Positions 23,075-34,387 of a stretch of DNA of 64,000 nt are shown here, one piece after another; position 1 is the first letter of the stretch, and each line of letters begins with the position of its first letter. Under the pieces are notes generated by a model. It saw nothing but the letters and a program-made list of their open reading frames with translations, was not told where the DNA came from and searched no databases. Position numbers and translations under genes: made by a program. The stretch comes from Umbelopsis ramanniana AG. Lineage: Eukaryota; Mucoromycota; Umbelopsidomycetes; Umbelopsidales; Umbelopsidaceae. The stretch is taken from assembly GCF_025399195.1 (NCBI RefSeq), contig NW_026252094.1, positions 372,001 to 436,000 on the forward strand, given 5' to 3'.

Positions 23075-26000
23075 ATGTACGCTTCCAAAGGAACTGCAAA
23101 CATAATAAATACGGTGGCCCGTCAGGGTCTACTGTCAAAGCAATTGACAGCTGCTTCAAGACCAACCACTTTGCTCCCATCGCCTAATAGATCCGCTGGT
23201 AAACTTTATGCCACTGGGAGAGCAAGTTTGTCGGCAAACCGCCAACAACAACAACAACAACAAGACAGCACCACAACACAGCAAGGAACCAATCTGAACC
23301 CAATTCAAGCTTGGACAGGCAATAACTCTGCTGCCATTTTTCAAAAGTACGCTGGTGTCAGGTACAACCACAGCGCAGCTGCTAACTCTGCTCAGCAAGA
23401 TGGAGCTGAATCGTCTGGATCCAGTCACCCAGACGCTACTAAGCAAGGCAATGCTCGCATTCTGCAAGCTAAGCGCAGCCGCGATCTTCGTAAGGTGGAA
23501 TCAGAGTTCTCGCGTATGAAGGAATCAGGCGTTCAACTGAGTGCTCAGACTTATACACTTGTGCTCGATTCATACGCTACCCTCCGTAAGCCTGGTCACC
23601 CACCTCAACGTCTTCTCGCTGTATATCAAGAAATGATTGAAGGAGGATTCAAGCCTAGCGCCTACACCTATATGATTCTAATACACGCTCTTTGCAAACG
23701 TGATATTGAAGTTCAAAAGACATTATTGATGCTCAATAAGCAGACTGACCGCAGTGGACAGACTCCCAGTAATTTGGAATCCCTTCAGTCTGAAAACAAC
23801 ATCCAGAAAGCTTTGGCTATTTTTGAGGCTTCGGTCACTGACAATCTCTACCAAGATTTTGATACCGAAGTGTTCAACAGCTTGCTGCGATCTCTTTCTC
23901 AGTATGGCAACACTCAGGATGGTATTTATGTGTTTGAGCATTTAGAGAAGGCACGTTCTGCTGAACCTAATGGAAGAACTTTTGCTGCTCTCATCACTTT
24001 GTACGGTAAGGCTGGAGATATTCAAGGTGCTTTGGAATGCTTCAACGAATACAAGACGGTCAGAGGATCAATGGAGAAGCACAATCCCGCCTTTGTGTAC
24101 AGTGCTTTGGTTGATGCCTACATCAAGTGCGGCGACCCTGCTTCAGCTAGAAAAATTATCGAAGAGGACAGTGTTAACGACAAAGTGGAGACTTCGGTCA
24201 AAACCTGGAACACATTGATGCGTGAATACTGTGATCAAAAGAACTTGGATAGCGCTTATGATGTTCTTGCCAAACTTCAGAATGACCCTGCCCTCCCCAA
24301 CCCAGTTGCATCTACCTACGGACCTCTTTTGACTGCTTTATCTGAACTCAAAATGACTGACAAGGCTCATGAAATCTATAAACAAATGTCGGAAACTGAC
24401 ATTTCCAAGTCGTACAACAATCTCGCAAGCTACGCTCATCTCTTGCTCGAAAACAAGGACTTGGATCGTCTTCAGGATGTGATGTTCGACATGTCGAAGA
24501 AAGGGCTTGACCCCGAGGAGAGTCTCACCCAAAACTTCATCATGCAATTAGGGAGCAAGGATATCAATCGCGCTATCGAGGCTTTGAGACAACTGTATGG
24601 CGATGTTTCGTCTCGATCCTTTGTCAAGGTTACAGATGGCATTAATCAAACTGCCATGTATCTTGCTGCAAAGCCAAGCAATTCTCTCTCCAACATTCTG
24701 GACATCTTGAAGATTGTACATCCCTTTGGCGTTCGCGCTTCCGTCCCTGTCAGTGAAATGATTTGCAGCGTGTTCACTCAAACCCGCCAGGACCCTGCTG
24801 CTTGGTCCAAGCTGAAGGAGTCATTTGGTGTTACTGAGCACTTTTTGACCATTGAAGCTCTGTTCAACTCTCATAACTTATCTCGTGAGGACTTCAGAGA
24901 ACTCGCTTTGGATATGGCCAAGGCTATGGTGGAAGTCAACATTCAACCTAACAGTGGTTTGTATGCTCGTGTAGGAGCTCGTCTTGCTAAGAACCAAGAT
25001 GAGGAAGGTGAAAAGCAATGGCAAGCATTTTTCGAGCCTTATCTCAAGGATGAAACCCCTCAAGTCGATGCATTCAAGACCGATGACCACATGATGCATC
25101 GTACCACCAAGGGCGATCTTCTTACTGGTGTAGCCATGAAAGCTGCTGTTCAAGGCAAGAAGGATGAATGCTTGGATATTTTGAAGAAGCAAATTGTCGA
25201 TCAGAACATGGTCCCAACCATTGAAGCTATTCGCGAAATGATCCACATCTTTGGTAGAGACCACGGCGTTGCATCAGCACGCAACCTGTATGAAGTTGTC
25301 GGTGGCTCTTTTGATAAGTTACCTGACACCATTATCCGCAAGAAGGCACATGCTACTGCTCTTGCAAGTCTACTCAACGTGCATCTTCAAGCTAAGGACT
25401 TTGATGCCGGTCAATCCTATTATAAGCAGCGTAAGTACCATGAAAGATGGGTTGGAGTAGGTTTTGCTTGGTATACCAAAAGAACCGCTCATACTAACTT
25501 CTTTTGCATTTAGTCCGTCAAATCGACCATTATCCCGATGGCAATGGCTATGCTCTGTTGATTAATGCTATACCGGACGGAGACAATGCTGCTCAAGAGA
25601 CAATGCGCCTTTACAATGAACTCTTGTTCAGCAACGTCAAGCCCACTGTGTTCTTGTACAATGTCCTCATCTCCAAGCTTGGCAAGGCTCGCAGTCTTAA
25701 GCAAGTGATTCAAGCTCGCACTGACATGAAGAAAATGATGCTCACCCCGACAGCTGTCACATACAATGCTCTGATTTCTGCTTTTACTCGTTGTGGTGCC
25801 GAAAAAACCGCTGTCGATGTCTTCAATGAAATGGAAAGACATCCCAAGTTCAAGCCATCCCCTGCAACTTACAACAACATGATTCAGTTCTACATTCGTC
25901 ACGAATCTAACCGAGAGAAGGCACTGGAATTCTTTGAGCGCAGCCGTACTTCCAACTCCAAGCCTACTGCTTACACTTACCGCTTGTTAATGGAGGCTTA

Positions 26001-26313
26001 TGCCAACGTTGTGCCCTACGATATGCCTACTGCCCACAAGATGCTGACTGACATGAAGAAGGAGAATCTCCAACCTGAGCCAAGACATTATGCTACTCTC
26101 ATTCACTCCTATGGTATCTTGCAGCGTGATGTTCAATCCGCTGAAAGAGTCTTTGAACAGCTTCAAAAGGACCATATCCAGCCGGATGAATCCGTATACC
26201 GCGCTTTGCACGATACCTATGTCGCTAACAACGAAATGGACAAGGCTGAAAAGACCAAGCACCACTTGAATGGTGACAAGCATGGCCAGCAGTCTTCTGC
26301 AAAGCAATTCTAG
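23075..26313 (+). CDS. Pentatricopeptide-repeat (PPR) protein, probably mitochondrial
   Basis: Two exons (23075-25430, 25514-26313) give 1051 residues. The N-terminus is basic and Ser/Thr-rich with almost no acidic residues (MYASKGTANIINTVARQGLL), fitting a mitochondrial presequence, and is followed by a short polyglutamine run. Degenerate 35-residue helical repeats run through the protein, for example TYTLVLDSYATLRKPGHPP, TYNALISAFTRCGAEKTAVD, TYNNMIQFYIRHESNREKA and YATLIHSYGILQRDVQSAE. PPR proteins bind organellar RNA and act in mRNA stability or translation; the specific target cannot be read here. The in-frame TTG at 23060 is not the start; ATG 23075 is. Confidence 0.9.
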
Positions 26314-26764
26314 GCCCATACCACCATCCATAAGGAGTAGAAGCTCATTCAACGCATAAACAAGAGCACAGAAACAATCCCAAAAATATAGTTGCATTCA
26401 TCTTTCTTTTCTACCATCACCTCTTTTGCATTCATATTCATATGAGTAATTGTATCATAGACAACATCTAATTTCGCAAAGTAAATAAAAAAAATGAAAC
26501 AAAGAGAATTATTTCGTCTATGTGAATCAACAATGGGCTATTGCGTTCAAAGTCACTTTCGGCTGCCACCTGATTCACCTCAAGCACTTCACAATAATCA
26601 AACGGTTTAAAAAAGAAAGGCTTGTATGTTTTATGAGGGGAATTCTATGATCATAAAAAGACCTTTTTTTATTATATCGAACATTGTTGGGGGTTGGTCT
26701 TTTGAAAAAGAAGAGTGAAAAGAAGTCTTTAGAGGAGGCTATGATATGGAGAATAAATGTTATC
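26314..26764. other. Intergenic between convergent PPR and Rieske genes
   Basis: 451 bp AT-rich 3' flanks of both genes. Nothing else seen. Confidence 0.4.
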
Positions 26765-27837
26765 TTAACCAACGATAAGCTTGTCTTCGGTGAAGCTGTA
26801 CTCTGTGGGATAAAGTATGTTAGTTGCTAGGTAAGAATGGGATGTTCTGTTTAGGTAAAGATTACGTACCGGGAACTTCCAAGTTAAGAGGAGCAGGTCC
26901 TTGACGGATACGACCAGAGATATCGTAGTGAGAACCGTGGCATGGGCAATACCAACCACCGAAGTCACCAGCCTCACCAATTGGGACACAACCCCTACGA
27001 AATGGACATATTAATATTTTACAATCACTGGTTGGAAGAGAAAAAAAAAATTCGCCGGAAGCCTAACTTACAAGTGAGTGCAGACACCAAGCATGACGAG
27101 CCACTCGGGCTTCTTCACGCGCTCAGCATCAGTCTGGGGATCACGGAGCTCGCTGACGTTGACTGCCTCTGCTTCTTGGATTTCATCGCCGGTACGGTGA
27201 CGGATGAAGACGGGCTTTCCTCTCCACTTGATGGTGACGTTCTTTCCTTCGGGGATGGAGGCGAGTTCAACTTCGACCTTAGCAAGAGCCAAAACATCGG
27301 CAGAGGCAGACATGTTGGCAAGGAAGTCGGTGACGGTAGCCTTGGCGCCAGCAGCACTGAGGAAACCAGTGGTACCAACCATGAAGTAGGTGAAGGCACG
27401 ACCAGAATCGTAGTTGTTACCATCCTTCTTATACTTGGAGAAATCGGGAATGGTGGTTGTGTTGGTGTGCTGAAGGCGAGTTTGGTAGTTGGTGTTGGGG
27501 GCAGCTATAGGATTTTAAAAGAAAAACGGCGATGGACGAGTACATAATCATGATAATAAAAAAGTAAACAACAAGATAATGGAATTAGAATGGTTGCTCT
27601 ACATGCATGCTGTATATGCTGATTCTCGTCGAAACTCTTACCATTAACCAAGCTTCTGTTCAAAGGACCAGCAGAAGAGCGGCTCTTGGTGGAAGCAAGG
27701 GTAGGAGCTTGAGTCTCCTCATCACGGCTGGAAGAAGAGATGGAGAAAGCCTTCTTCAATGCACCAGCAGAAGCAGGGACATTGACGTAGGAGCGATTCA
27801 CCAATTGGGAGGCGAAAGTACGTGAAATAGCTGCCAT
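26765..27837 (-). CDS. RIP1: Rieske iron-sulfur subunit of cytochrome bc1 (complex III)
   Basis: Four exons (27642-27837, 27072-27504, 26870-26994, 26765-26802) give 263 residues. The N-terminus is a mitochondrial presequence ([20 protein letters not shown]). A single transmembrane helix near the [17 protein letters not shown] segment anchors the protein in the inner membrane. The 2Fe-2S motifs are complete: CTHLGC (C207, H209, structural C212) and CPCHGS (C226, C228, H229). The intron between exons 2 and 3 falls inside the first cluster motif, and the last exon encodes only 12 residues. It transfers electrons from ubiquinol to cytochrome c1. Confidence 0.97.
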
Positions 27838-28435
27838 GTCTGTTTAGAGGTCTATGGGATGGGCCCTGAGAGCTGTCTAAAGAGTGGGGGAGTTAAAGAG
27901 AGAGTTGTTTTGACGTCTTGGAGCCCTTGTATGTAAGCCACCCCGGTCACATGACCCCGATCCCGTCGAAATTCACCTCACGAACTAGATAACAAACACG
28001 TTAGGGCCAATTGCTGATTGAAGCAGCAGCTTTCTAGTCAGATACTTGGACAACAGGATGCGTTTAGTGTATTCTATCCTATGCTTCGACTTCAATTCGA
28101 TATTCCTTGTTCTCTAGGCTCTGTTTGGACCAACCTTGTATTGAGACACCCTTGCACTTCAGCCTGACCAAAAATTTCATGCTGCGGGCATTCTGATTGG
28201 CGCGCGAGCAATCCAACCTTCATGCTTGAAAAAAAAAAATATCCTGGCAAACAGCCAGCTGTAGCATAATTGAAACAAATAATAACCAGACCTAATATCA
28301 CACCAACAGCACCTGCATTGTTAGGACCTCTCAACCTTTATCGAATTGAATTAGTTTCATTATTTGGGAAAGAAATTGCATACAAGTTTTGGTATTTTTT
28401 TATACTGTAGAAACATCAAATGAGTCAATGTGGGT
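27838..28435. other. Intergenic, Rieske promoter and RGS 3' flank
   Basis: 598 bp between co-oriented genes. Apart from the Cbf1-type and TGACGTC motifs nothing is recognised. Confidence 0.4.
27946..27953. promoter_or_regulatory. GTCACATG (Cbf1-type) site upstream of RIP1
   Basis: GTCACATG fits RTCACRTG, the CDEI/Cbf1 consensus, 109 bp before the Rieske ATG. A TGACGTC half palindrome lies nearby at 27911-27917. Cbf1 acts on respiratory genes in some fungi; its role here is inference. Confidence 0.35.
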
Positions 28436-30777
28436 TTATATCAGACTACTAGGAGGGGCTCGTGATACCGGTCGCTCAGTATTTGAAGATATATCAAGGC
28501 TCTCAACCTCCTCTTCCAAGTCGTCATCAAATACTTCATCTTCCAGATCACCGGTTTCCAACTTAAGGCTCGTGGTATAGCTGGGGCGCTCTTTGCCTCC
28601 GGCTATTCGCAGGTATCCCTTGGTACGCACGAACTTTGGTACGGAGTCGGTTGCCATCAACCTACAGATATGATCATCAACTTTTTGCAACATCTTCATC
28701 ATGGTTCGTAGGTTATGGGATACTCCATGTGATGATATGACAATGCTGGATTTTGTTGTTGGGGTATAGGCAGGTATGATAGTGACAATGTTGGACACAA
28801 ACTTAGACATCTCCTTTCGCAGATTGTGTTCAATATTGAGCTCGTTCGGCGACCCGGCAGCTAGATAAGTAGTGTATATAGCGTAGGCATCCTCCAGTAA
28901 ATCAGATTGATTCCGCGACGTGAGAGCTGGCGATTGGATACGATACTTTCTTCGCAGGTTACTATGATCGATCCAGAAATCCAGATTTTCTTCACAAAAG
29001 TTTGCTCTTAAGAACGATTTGTACAATGATCGTAAACTAGGATCATCAAGAATCAGTCGTAATTTCGTTGCGTTGGATTCTTTACTATCATTCTGGGAGC
29101 TGGCATAGGAGAAGTTTGAAAAATTGCTATTTCGGCTGTCTATGGTACTTGGTGGCCGAGGTCTTGAGTATGGTGGTGGAGGAACATGTGGCGCAAGTCT
29201 TGCTGATGGGTCTGTGTCCTTGGTTATATATGCGACAATGCTAGCATCTTGTTCGGTAGGTGTTTTGATGACTGACTCTGAGCCACCAGATGCTGACGAG
29301 GACGATTTGGATGCGGATCGATGAACCAAGGGTGGCTGCTGACTATGTCTTGTACCTCTGAGAGTGTTAAATTCTGATCGAGGGTCACTTCGTTCTCGTT
29401 GAGTTTTACCTTCAGAACTCGTTCGCTGTTTCTCTTCAATTGGATCTGCAGCTAGCATTTCTTGCAACGAAGCCTCTTCGCCCACACTGTCATTGCCGCT
29501 TTGACCGCGCATGCCGGTGAGAAGACGCATAGCCTGGTCTTTTGCCTTCTGAACTAAGCCAATCTGCTCAGCCTCTGGGCCACTCATAATGCTATGTCCG
29601 TCATTGCTAGAAAGATCGCTATTTTGAAGTTCTTGTTCCCATGATACGACACCGCGGCCGTTATCGGTCAAACAGTAAACGGCACTTTTGCTACTCTTGA
29701 ATGGCTTGAATTCATCTCTTATCCGTGTTACAGCCTTCTCTGTGGCAGGCTCAATCCACCCATATCGTAGGAATTGAGCGGCAATGACTTCGGATTCGTC
29801 TTTGGTAACGACTGTGGTGTGATCTAATAGCCACTCACAACAAATCGAGCCATTGAAATTCCGTCGATTCAGCCCGCGGAAGGCGTTGGTATACTTTTCA
29901 AGGTTTGCTTGATGCTTTTGCAAAGTTGCTCGATGTCGACTGACATGAGTTGTGAGTAACTTGTTTCCATTCAAAATGCGGTTACCGCCATCGCCGATGT
30001 CTTCGGTGGCAGGCTGTAGGATAGAAAAGGGTACGTTGGCATCGGAATTATTCTGAGCGTACTCATTCTGTGACTCAATTGCATTCAGTTCATGGTTGCT
30101 GGACTCTTCAAATGTCAGTGAGCCCATCATGATTTTGAAAAGGATCAGAACGTTTTTACGGGTCAGTGCCAGTTGGTCATCGTCGGGGTGACGTTCAAGC
30201 ATAATGACTTTGATGGGCACAACTCGTGATAGCGGCGCGCGGAGATGTGCCACATCTACGATAGTCCGGCTACAAAAATCTTCAAGTATACACAATCCTT
30301 TCGGAGTAACTTGCCATATACCCTTGTCTCTAAAAGCTGTTCGATTATTGATATCGGTTGCACATTCAATCAAATGAGCTTCTAAGAAATGCTGGCATAG
30401 TGTTTTGGCCATGTCTCGGGTCATACTGAACGTCGTGGTGGTGGTTGTGATGATGGCTCTCTTCAAGTCGGTCGGGTCGGGTGTTTTCGTTGTATGCGTG
30501 AATTTGAGGTTTCCCAAATTTTGTACAGCTTCTTCCGTTGTAAATGTACTAGGGTACGTTCTGAACAGACTTCTATGGGTGTCCAAGCGGTTTTGTATGA
30601 TGAGTGTAGCGAATAAATCATGGATATCCTACATTCATGGGTAAATTATAAATAATACTTCCAATGAAGAGAAATTGATGTTGCAGGATGTCAAGTATTT
30701 ACCTTTACAAATGGCCGCCCTTCAACGGTGACTTTCATCATTAAAGTATAAGCTTGGTGTGAAACGTTGGACGACAT
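28436..30777 (-). CDS. Regulator of G-protein signalling with two DEP domains (Sst2/FlbA type)
   Basis: Two exons (30703-30777, 28436-30628) give 755 residues. The N-terminal half carries two DEP modules: one around ATLIIQNRLDTHRSLFRTY to GIWQVTPKGLCILEDFC, the second around AFRGLNRRNFNGSICCEWLL to QFLRYGWIEPATE. A long Ser/Pro-rich linker follows. The RGS domain starts at LRLILDDPSLRSLYKSFLRA, continues through ANFCEENLDFWIDHSNLRRK and ends near the C-terminus. This order is typical of yeast Sst2 and Aspergillus FlbA, which speed GTP hydrolysis by heterotrimeric G-alpha and desensitise pheromone or growth signalling. DEP domains tether such proteins to receptors at the plasma membrane. Confidence 0.92.
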
Positions 30778-32599
30778 GTTTCTCAGAAGATTTTAGGGTA
30801 TGCGGAGCAGAATATCCGATTCGTTGACGTTGCTTCTTCAAAATTTCTGCTTTTTTGGCTTAATGGATTGTTTCCTTGAAATTGCTTTCTCTATCGTCAA
30901 GACATCTCATATCAGTTCAAGCTCTCTGCTCGACACATTAAATAGCCCCAAGATGGTACCTTGGATATGTCAGTCTAGGCAATATTTTTGACTCAGATGC
31001 GTTGCCTGACTATTTCTGCTTACGTGACTGATTTTCAAATGGGTTGCGTGAATGATCGATATCTAAACGACGACGTATAGCTGTTGTTTTTTCTCTGTAC
31101 TTTAAGAAAAAGAGTGCTTGCGCCAAAGAAAGATCGAAATAAAGTGGAAGTCTTCGGGAAGCAGTAAGGAGAACCAGGACAAGAAGCAAAAATGCTTTAT
31201 TTGAGTGGGAGTTGCACATTTACACCCAGCAATTTGACCTGGTATTTCGATATTTTTTTTTGTGGAATATAACAAATATAGAACTTTTTCTTCCATGTAA
31301 GAAAAAAAATGATTAAAAAGAAGTCGAAGGAAACCAAAGGTGCTTTTGTTCATGTTTATGCATTCTTTGATGTACGCTTTATCAGTTAGCTCGCTACTTT
31401 TATGATTTTCATCCTTCTTACATGGACGATCAGGAAACTAAACACTTCTTGGAGAATAAGAAGAAGTCCATAACTGGTATTAAAAAAAAAAAAACGTGTC
31501 GTGACCGCCTCGCAATACAACCTCGTGCTTGGTGGTGGCCATATCGACAATGACAAACAGAGAAAGTGGCGCGACTTTGTTGTATCCCAAGCGCTGCCAG
31601 TCAGCCCACTTGCCTACGATCACTGCCAGTTCTAGCCATGGCTGGCAAATAAACAGGATCAGGTTCTAACTGAAGTGGAGCGAAGAAGCCATCAGTTACC
31701 CAACGACTCTCAATATATCTTTTGTGGCGGCTGTTGACGACTAAACCTACTGCAAATGTCATTAAACCAGCATCATCTTGCCAGCTTTAGAATCCCTTAT
31801 ATATTATGCTGGCTTTCAAAGCATGTCTCGTCATGCCACTTCTTAAATTGATCTCGCTTTAAGGTGGTTATTACACTTTGAAGAACATAGTGTGCTACAA
31901 TGGCGCAAGCTTCTTGAATATCCAAGTTGTTTAAGTCCCACAAGACAAATGGCAAAATTTGTAGATATGGTCTAGGCTCGCGTATACGCTTTGTTGGTAG
32001 GGAAAGAAAGGAAAGAGCAGACATGGTGTAAGAACGCGGTCGGTTTTTCGAGCAATGAGAGGGATGAGGGATTATCGCAAGCTATGGACTGACTGGTTCA
32101 ACCTGACCTAGCTAGGCCGCTCCTTTAATGCTTCTCCCAGATCTCACCCTTTTGTCTCATTTGGCATAACCTCCTAGTTTTCCTTCTCCAGCAAATATAT
32201 AGTATGTACAGGAAACGATTATCCGCTTTCTCACAAAATCCCAATAAATTAGATGTAGAGTGGAGATGATTGTTTTTCGCTTTGTATTAGGATAATAGCC
32301 TGCTTCCAGTTAGACTAGGGATACTTGACACATTCTGTACTCTTTTTATATTTTCGTTTCGTTTCTCCCTGCTTAGCTTCGCATAGTCCCTTAGTTCTGA
32401 TTCAGTCTCCTTCTAACCATGTTCCCCTTTTCGATTACCCAATGCTCCCAATTCATGTCCCTGTGACGCTCCTATTGCTGCTTGGGAACGTGAAGGCTCA
32501 CGCTCAACCTTTTCTTTCCTTTGGCTTTTGTAACTTTTGCCATCCACTAGTATCTTTGTTCTTCCTGTTTCATCCAATTCCGTTCTTTCTTACATAACA
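30778..32599. other. Divergent intergenic region, RGS / septin
   Basis: 1.82 kb. A 75-codon ATG-initiated frame lies on the minus strand at 31797-32024 but shows no signal peptide, motif or splice partner, so it is not called. CT-rich sequence before 32600 suits a septin promoter and leader. Confidence 0.4.
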
Positions 32600-34253
32600 A
32601 TGGCCGGTAATGATCAGCTCTTCACCTTTTACTCTATTAAATTTATTGAATACTAACTGTACAAGATTCTACGCTTTCCGTTGATCAACCAACCGTAGAG
32701 GTACAGAGTCCACCTTCTGCTCAATCTGTAAGTAAAGCATTGAAAATGGCCCAAACTTTATTTCAATGCAGACAGCTGTTATAATTGACGATTGAGCTTG
32801 CACAGATCAGTAGTATCGTTCGCAAGAAATTGCAAGGCTATGTCGGCTTCGCAAACTTGCCTAATCAAGTCCATCGCAAATCCGTAAAGAAAGGTTTCCA
32901 ATTCACCTGTATGGTTGTCGGTAAGATTTATGAGATAGCTTATACAACAGATGATTAGGTGTTTATACATTAACACTGCATTGTGCTTGCGTAATTAATA
33001 GGTGAATCCGGCCTTGGAAAATCAACTCTAATCAACACCTTGTTCAATACCCAACTATATCCTGGTAAATATAATGATGAGGCGCCTGTAGAGTCGCCCA
33101 AGACAGTCGAAATCAAGTCCATCACAGCAGATCTAGATGAGAACGGTGTAAAGCTCAGGTTGAATGTGGTCGATACACCCGGCTTTGGTGACTTTGTCAA
33201 CAATGAAGCTAGGTAAATGTTATGTTCATACCAGCAGACAACTATTTGTCATCCAGCTTAAACTGACCAAAACTTTATCATTTTAGCTGGAAACCTATCT
33301 TGGACAATATTGAAGCTAGATGCGATATGTACCTTGAACAGGAAAACCGTGTCAACCGTCTCAAAATTGTGGACAACCGTATTCATGCTTGCATTTATTT
33401 CATTGCTCCCACTGGTCACGCCCTGAAACAAGTTGACATTGAGTTCATGCGTCGACTCCACACTCGCGTCAATTTGATCCCTGTCATTGCAAAGTCCGAT
33501 ACTATGACCGAAGAGGAAGTGTTCGCGTTCAAAGAGCGTATATTGAGTGATATCAACTTTCACAACATACAGATATACCAAGCCCCACAATATGAGTACG
33601 ACGATGCAGAAACCATTGCTGAGAACAGAGAGATTGTATCCAAAATTCCGTTTGCCATTGTCGGATCAGACAAGGAGGTTGAAACTGAAGGGGGTCGTAA
33701 AGTCCGCGGTCGTGCCTATCCCTGGGGAGTTGTGGAAGTTGACAATGAAGACCAGTGCGATTTCGTCAAATTGAGACAAATGCTCATTCGGTCAGTTGTT
33801 GTTTGAAGAAGTTTGTACGTGATGATCCAAACAATTTATTTTTTATTTTGTTTTCTTAACAGAACTCATATGGAAGAACTCAAGGAACACACAAACAATG
33901 TCCTGTACGAAAACTACCGTACCGAGAAATTGACTGCTATGGGTATACAACAAGATCCCACCGTATTCAAGGAAGTCAACCCAATGCAAAAGATGGAAGA
34001 AGAGCGCCTCCAGCATGAACACAAGCTTCAAAAGATGGAAGGTGAAATGAGAATGGTATTCCAAGCCAAGGTGCAAGAAAAAGAAACTAAGCTCAAGCAG
34101 AGCGAGGAAGAACTTTACGCACGACACAGAGAAATGAAAGAAGCGCTTGAAAAACAGAGATTGGATCTTGAAGAAAGGAAAAAGAGAATGGAATCTGGTA
34201 GACCAATGACTCCTGAGAAGGCGAAGAAGAAGGGATTTTCATTCAACAAGTAG
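32600..34253 (+). CDS. CDC3: Septin, Cdc3/AspB/Spn1 group
   Basis: Six exons (32600-32606, 32666-32727, 32806-32920, 33002-33212, 33287-33790, 33863-34253) give 429 residues. The first exon is only 7 nt. The polybasic membrane-binding stretch and [18 protein letters not shown] precede the GTPase domain: P-loop GESGLGKS (62-69), G3 DTPGFG (119-124) and G4 AKSD (200-203). The septin unique element follows, then a long C-terminal coiled coil rich in Glu, Lys and Gln (about 330-415). The group assignment rests on the N-terminal sequence and the coiled coil. Septins form heteromeric filaments at septa, branch sites and hyphal tips. Confidence 0.93.
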
Positions 34254-34387
34254 TGATTGATTTGACGGCTTTCATCTTACCTGCCAGTCACAAAAAGTCC
34301 ATCCTAATGCTCTCTTTAATTTACTTCCCAAATTTTATTTTACCCTCCACTTTCTTTTCTTACTCTTATATGTAGTTGGTTTGAAAT

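Noticed and set aside
31797-32024. 75-codon ATG frame on the minus strand in the RGS/septin gap
   Set aside because: No motif, signal peptide, TATA at proper distance or partner exon; not enough to call a gene.
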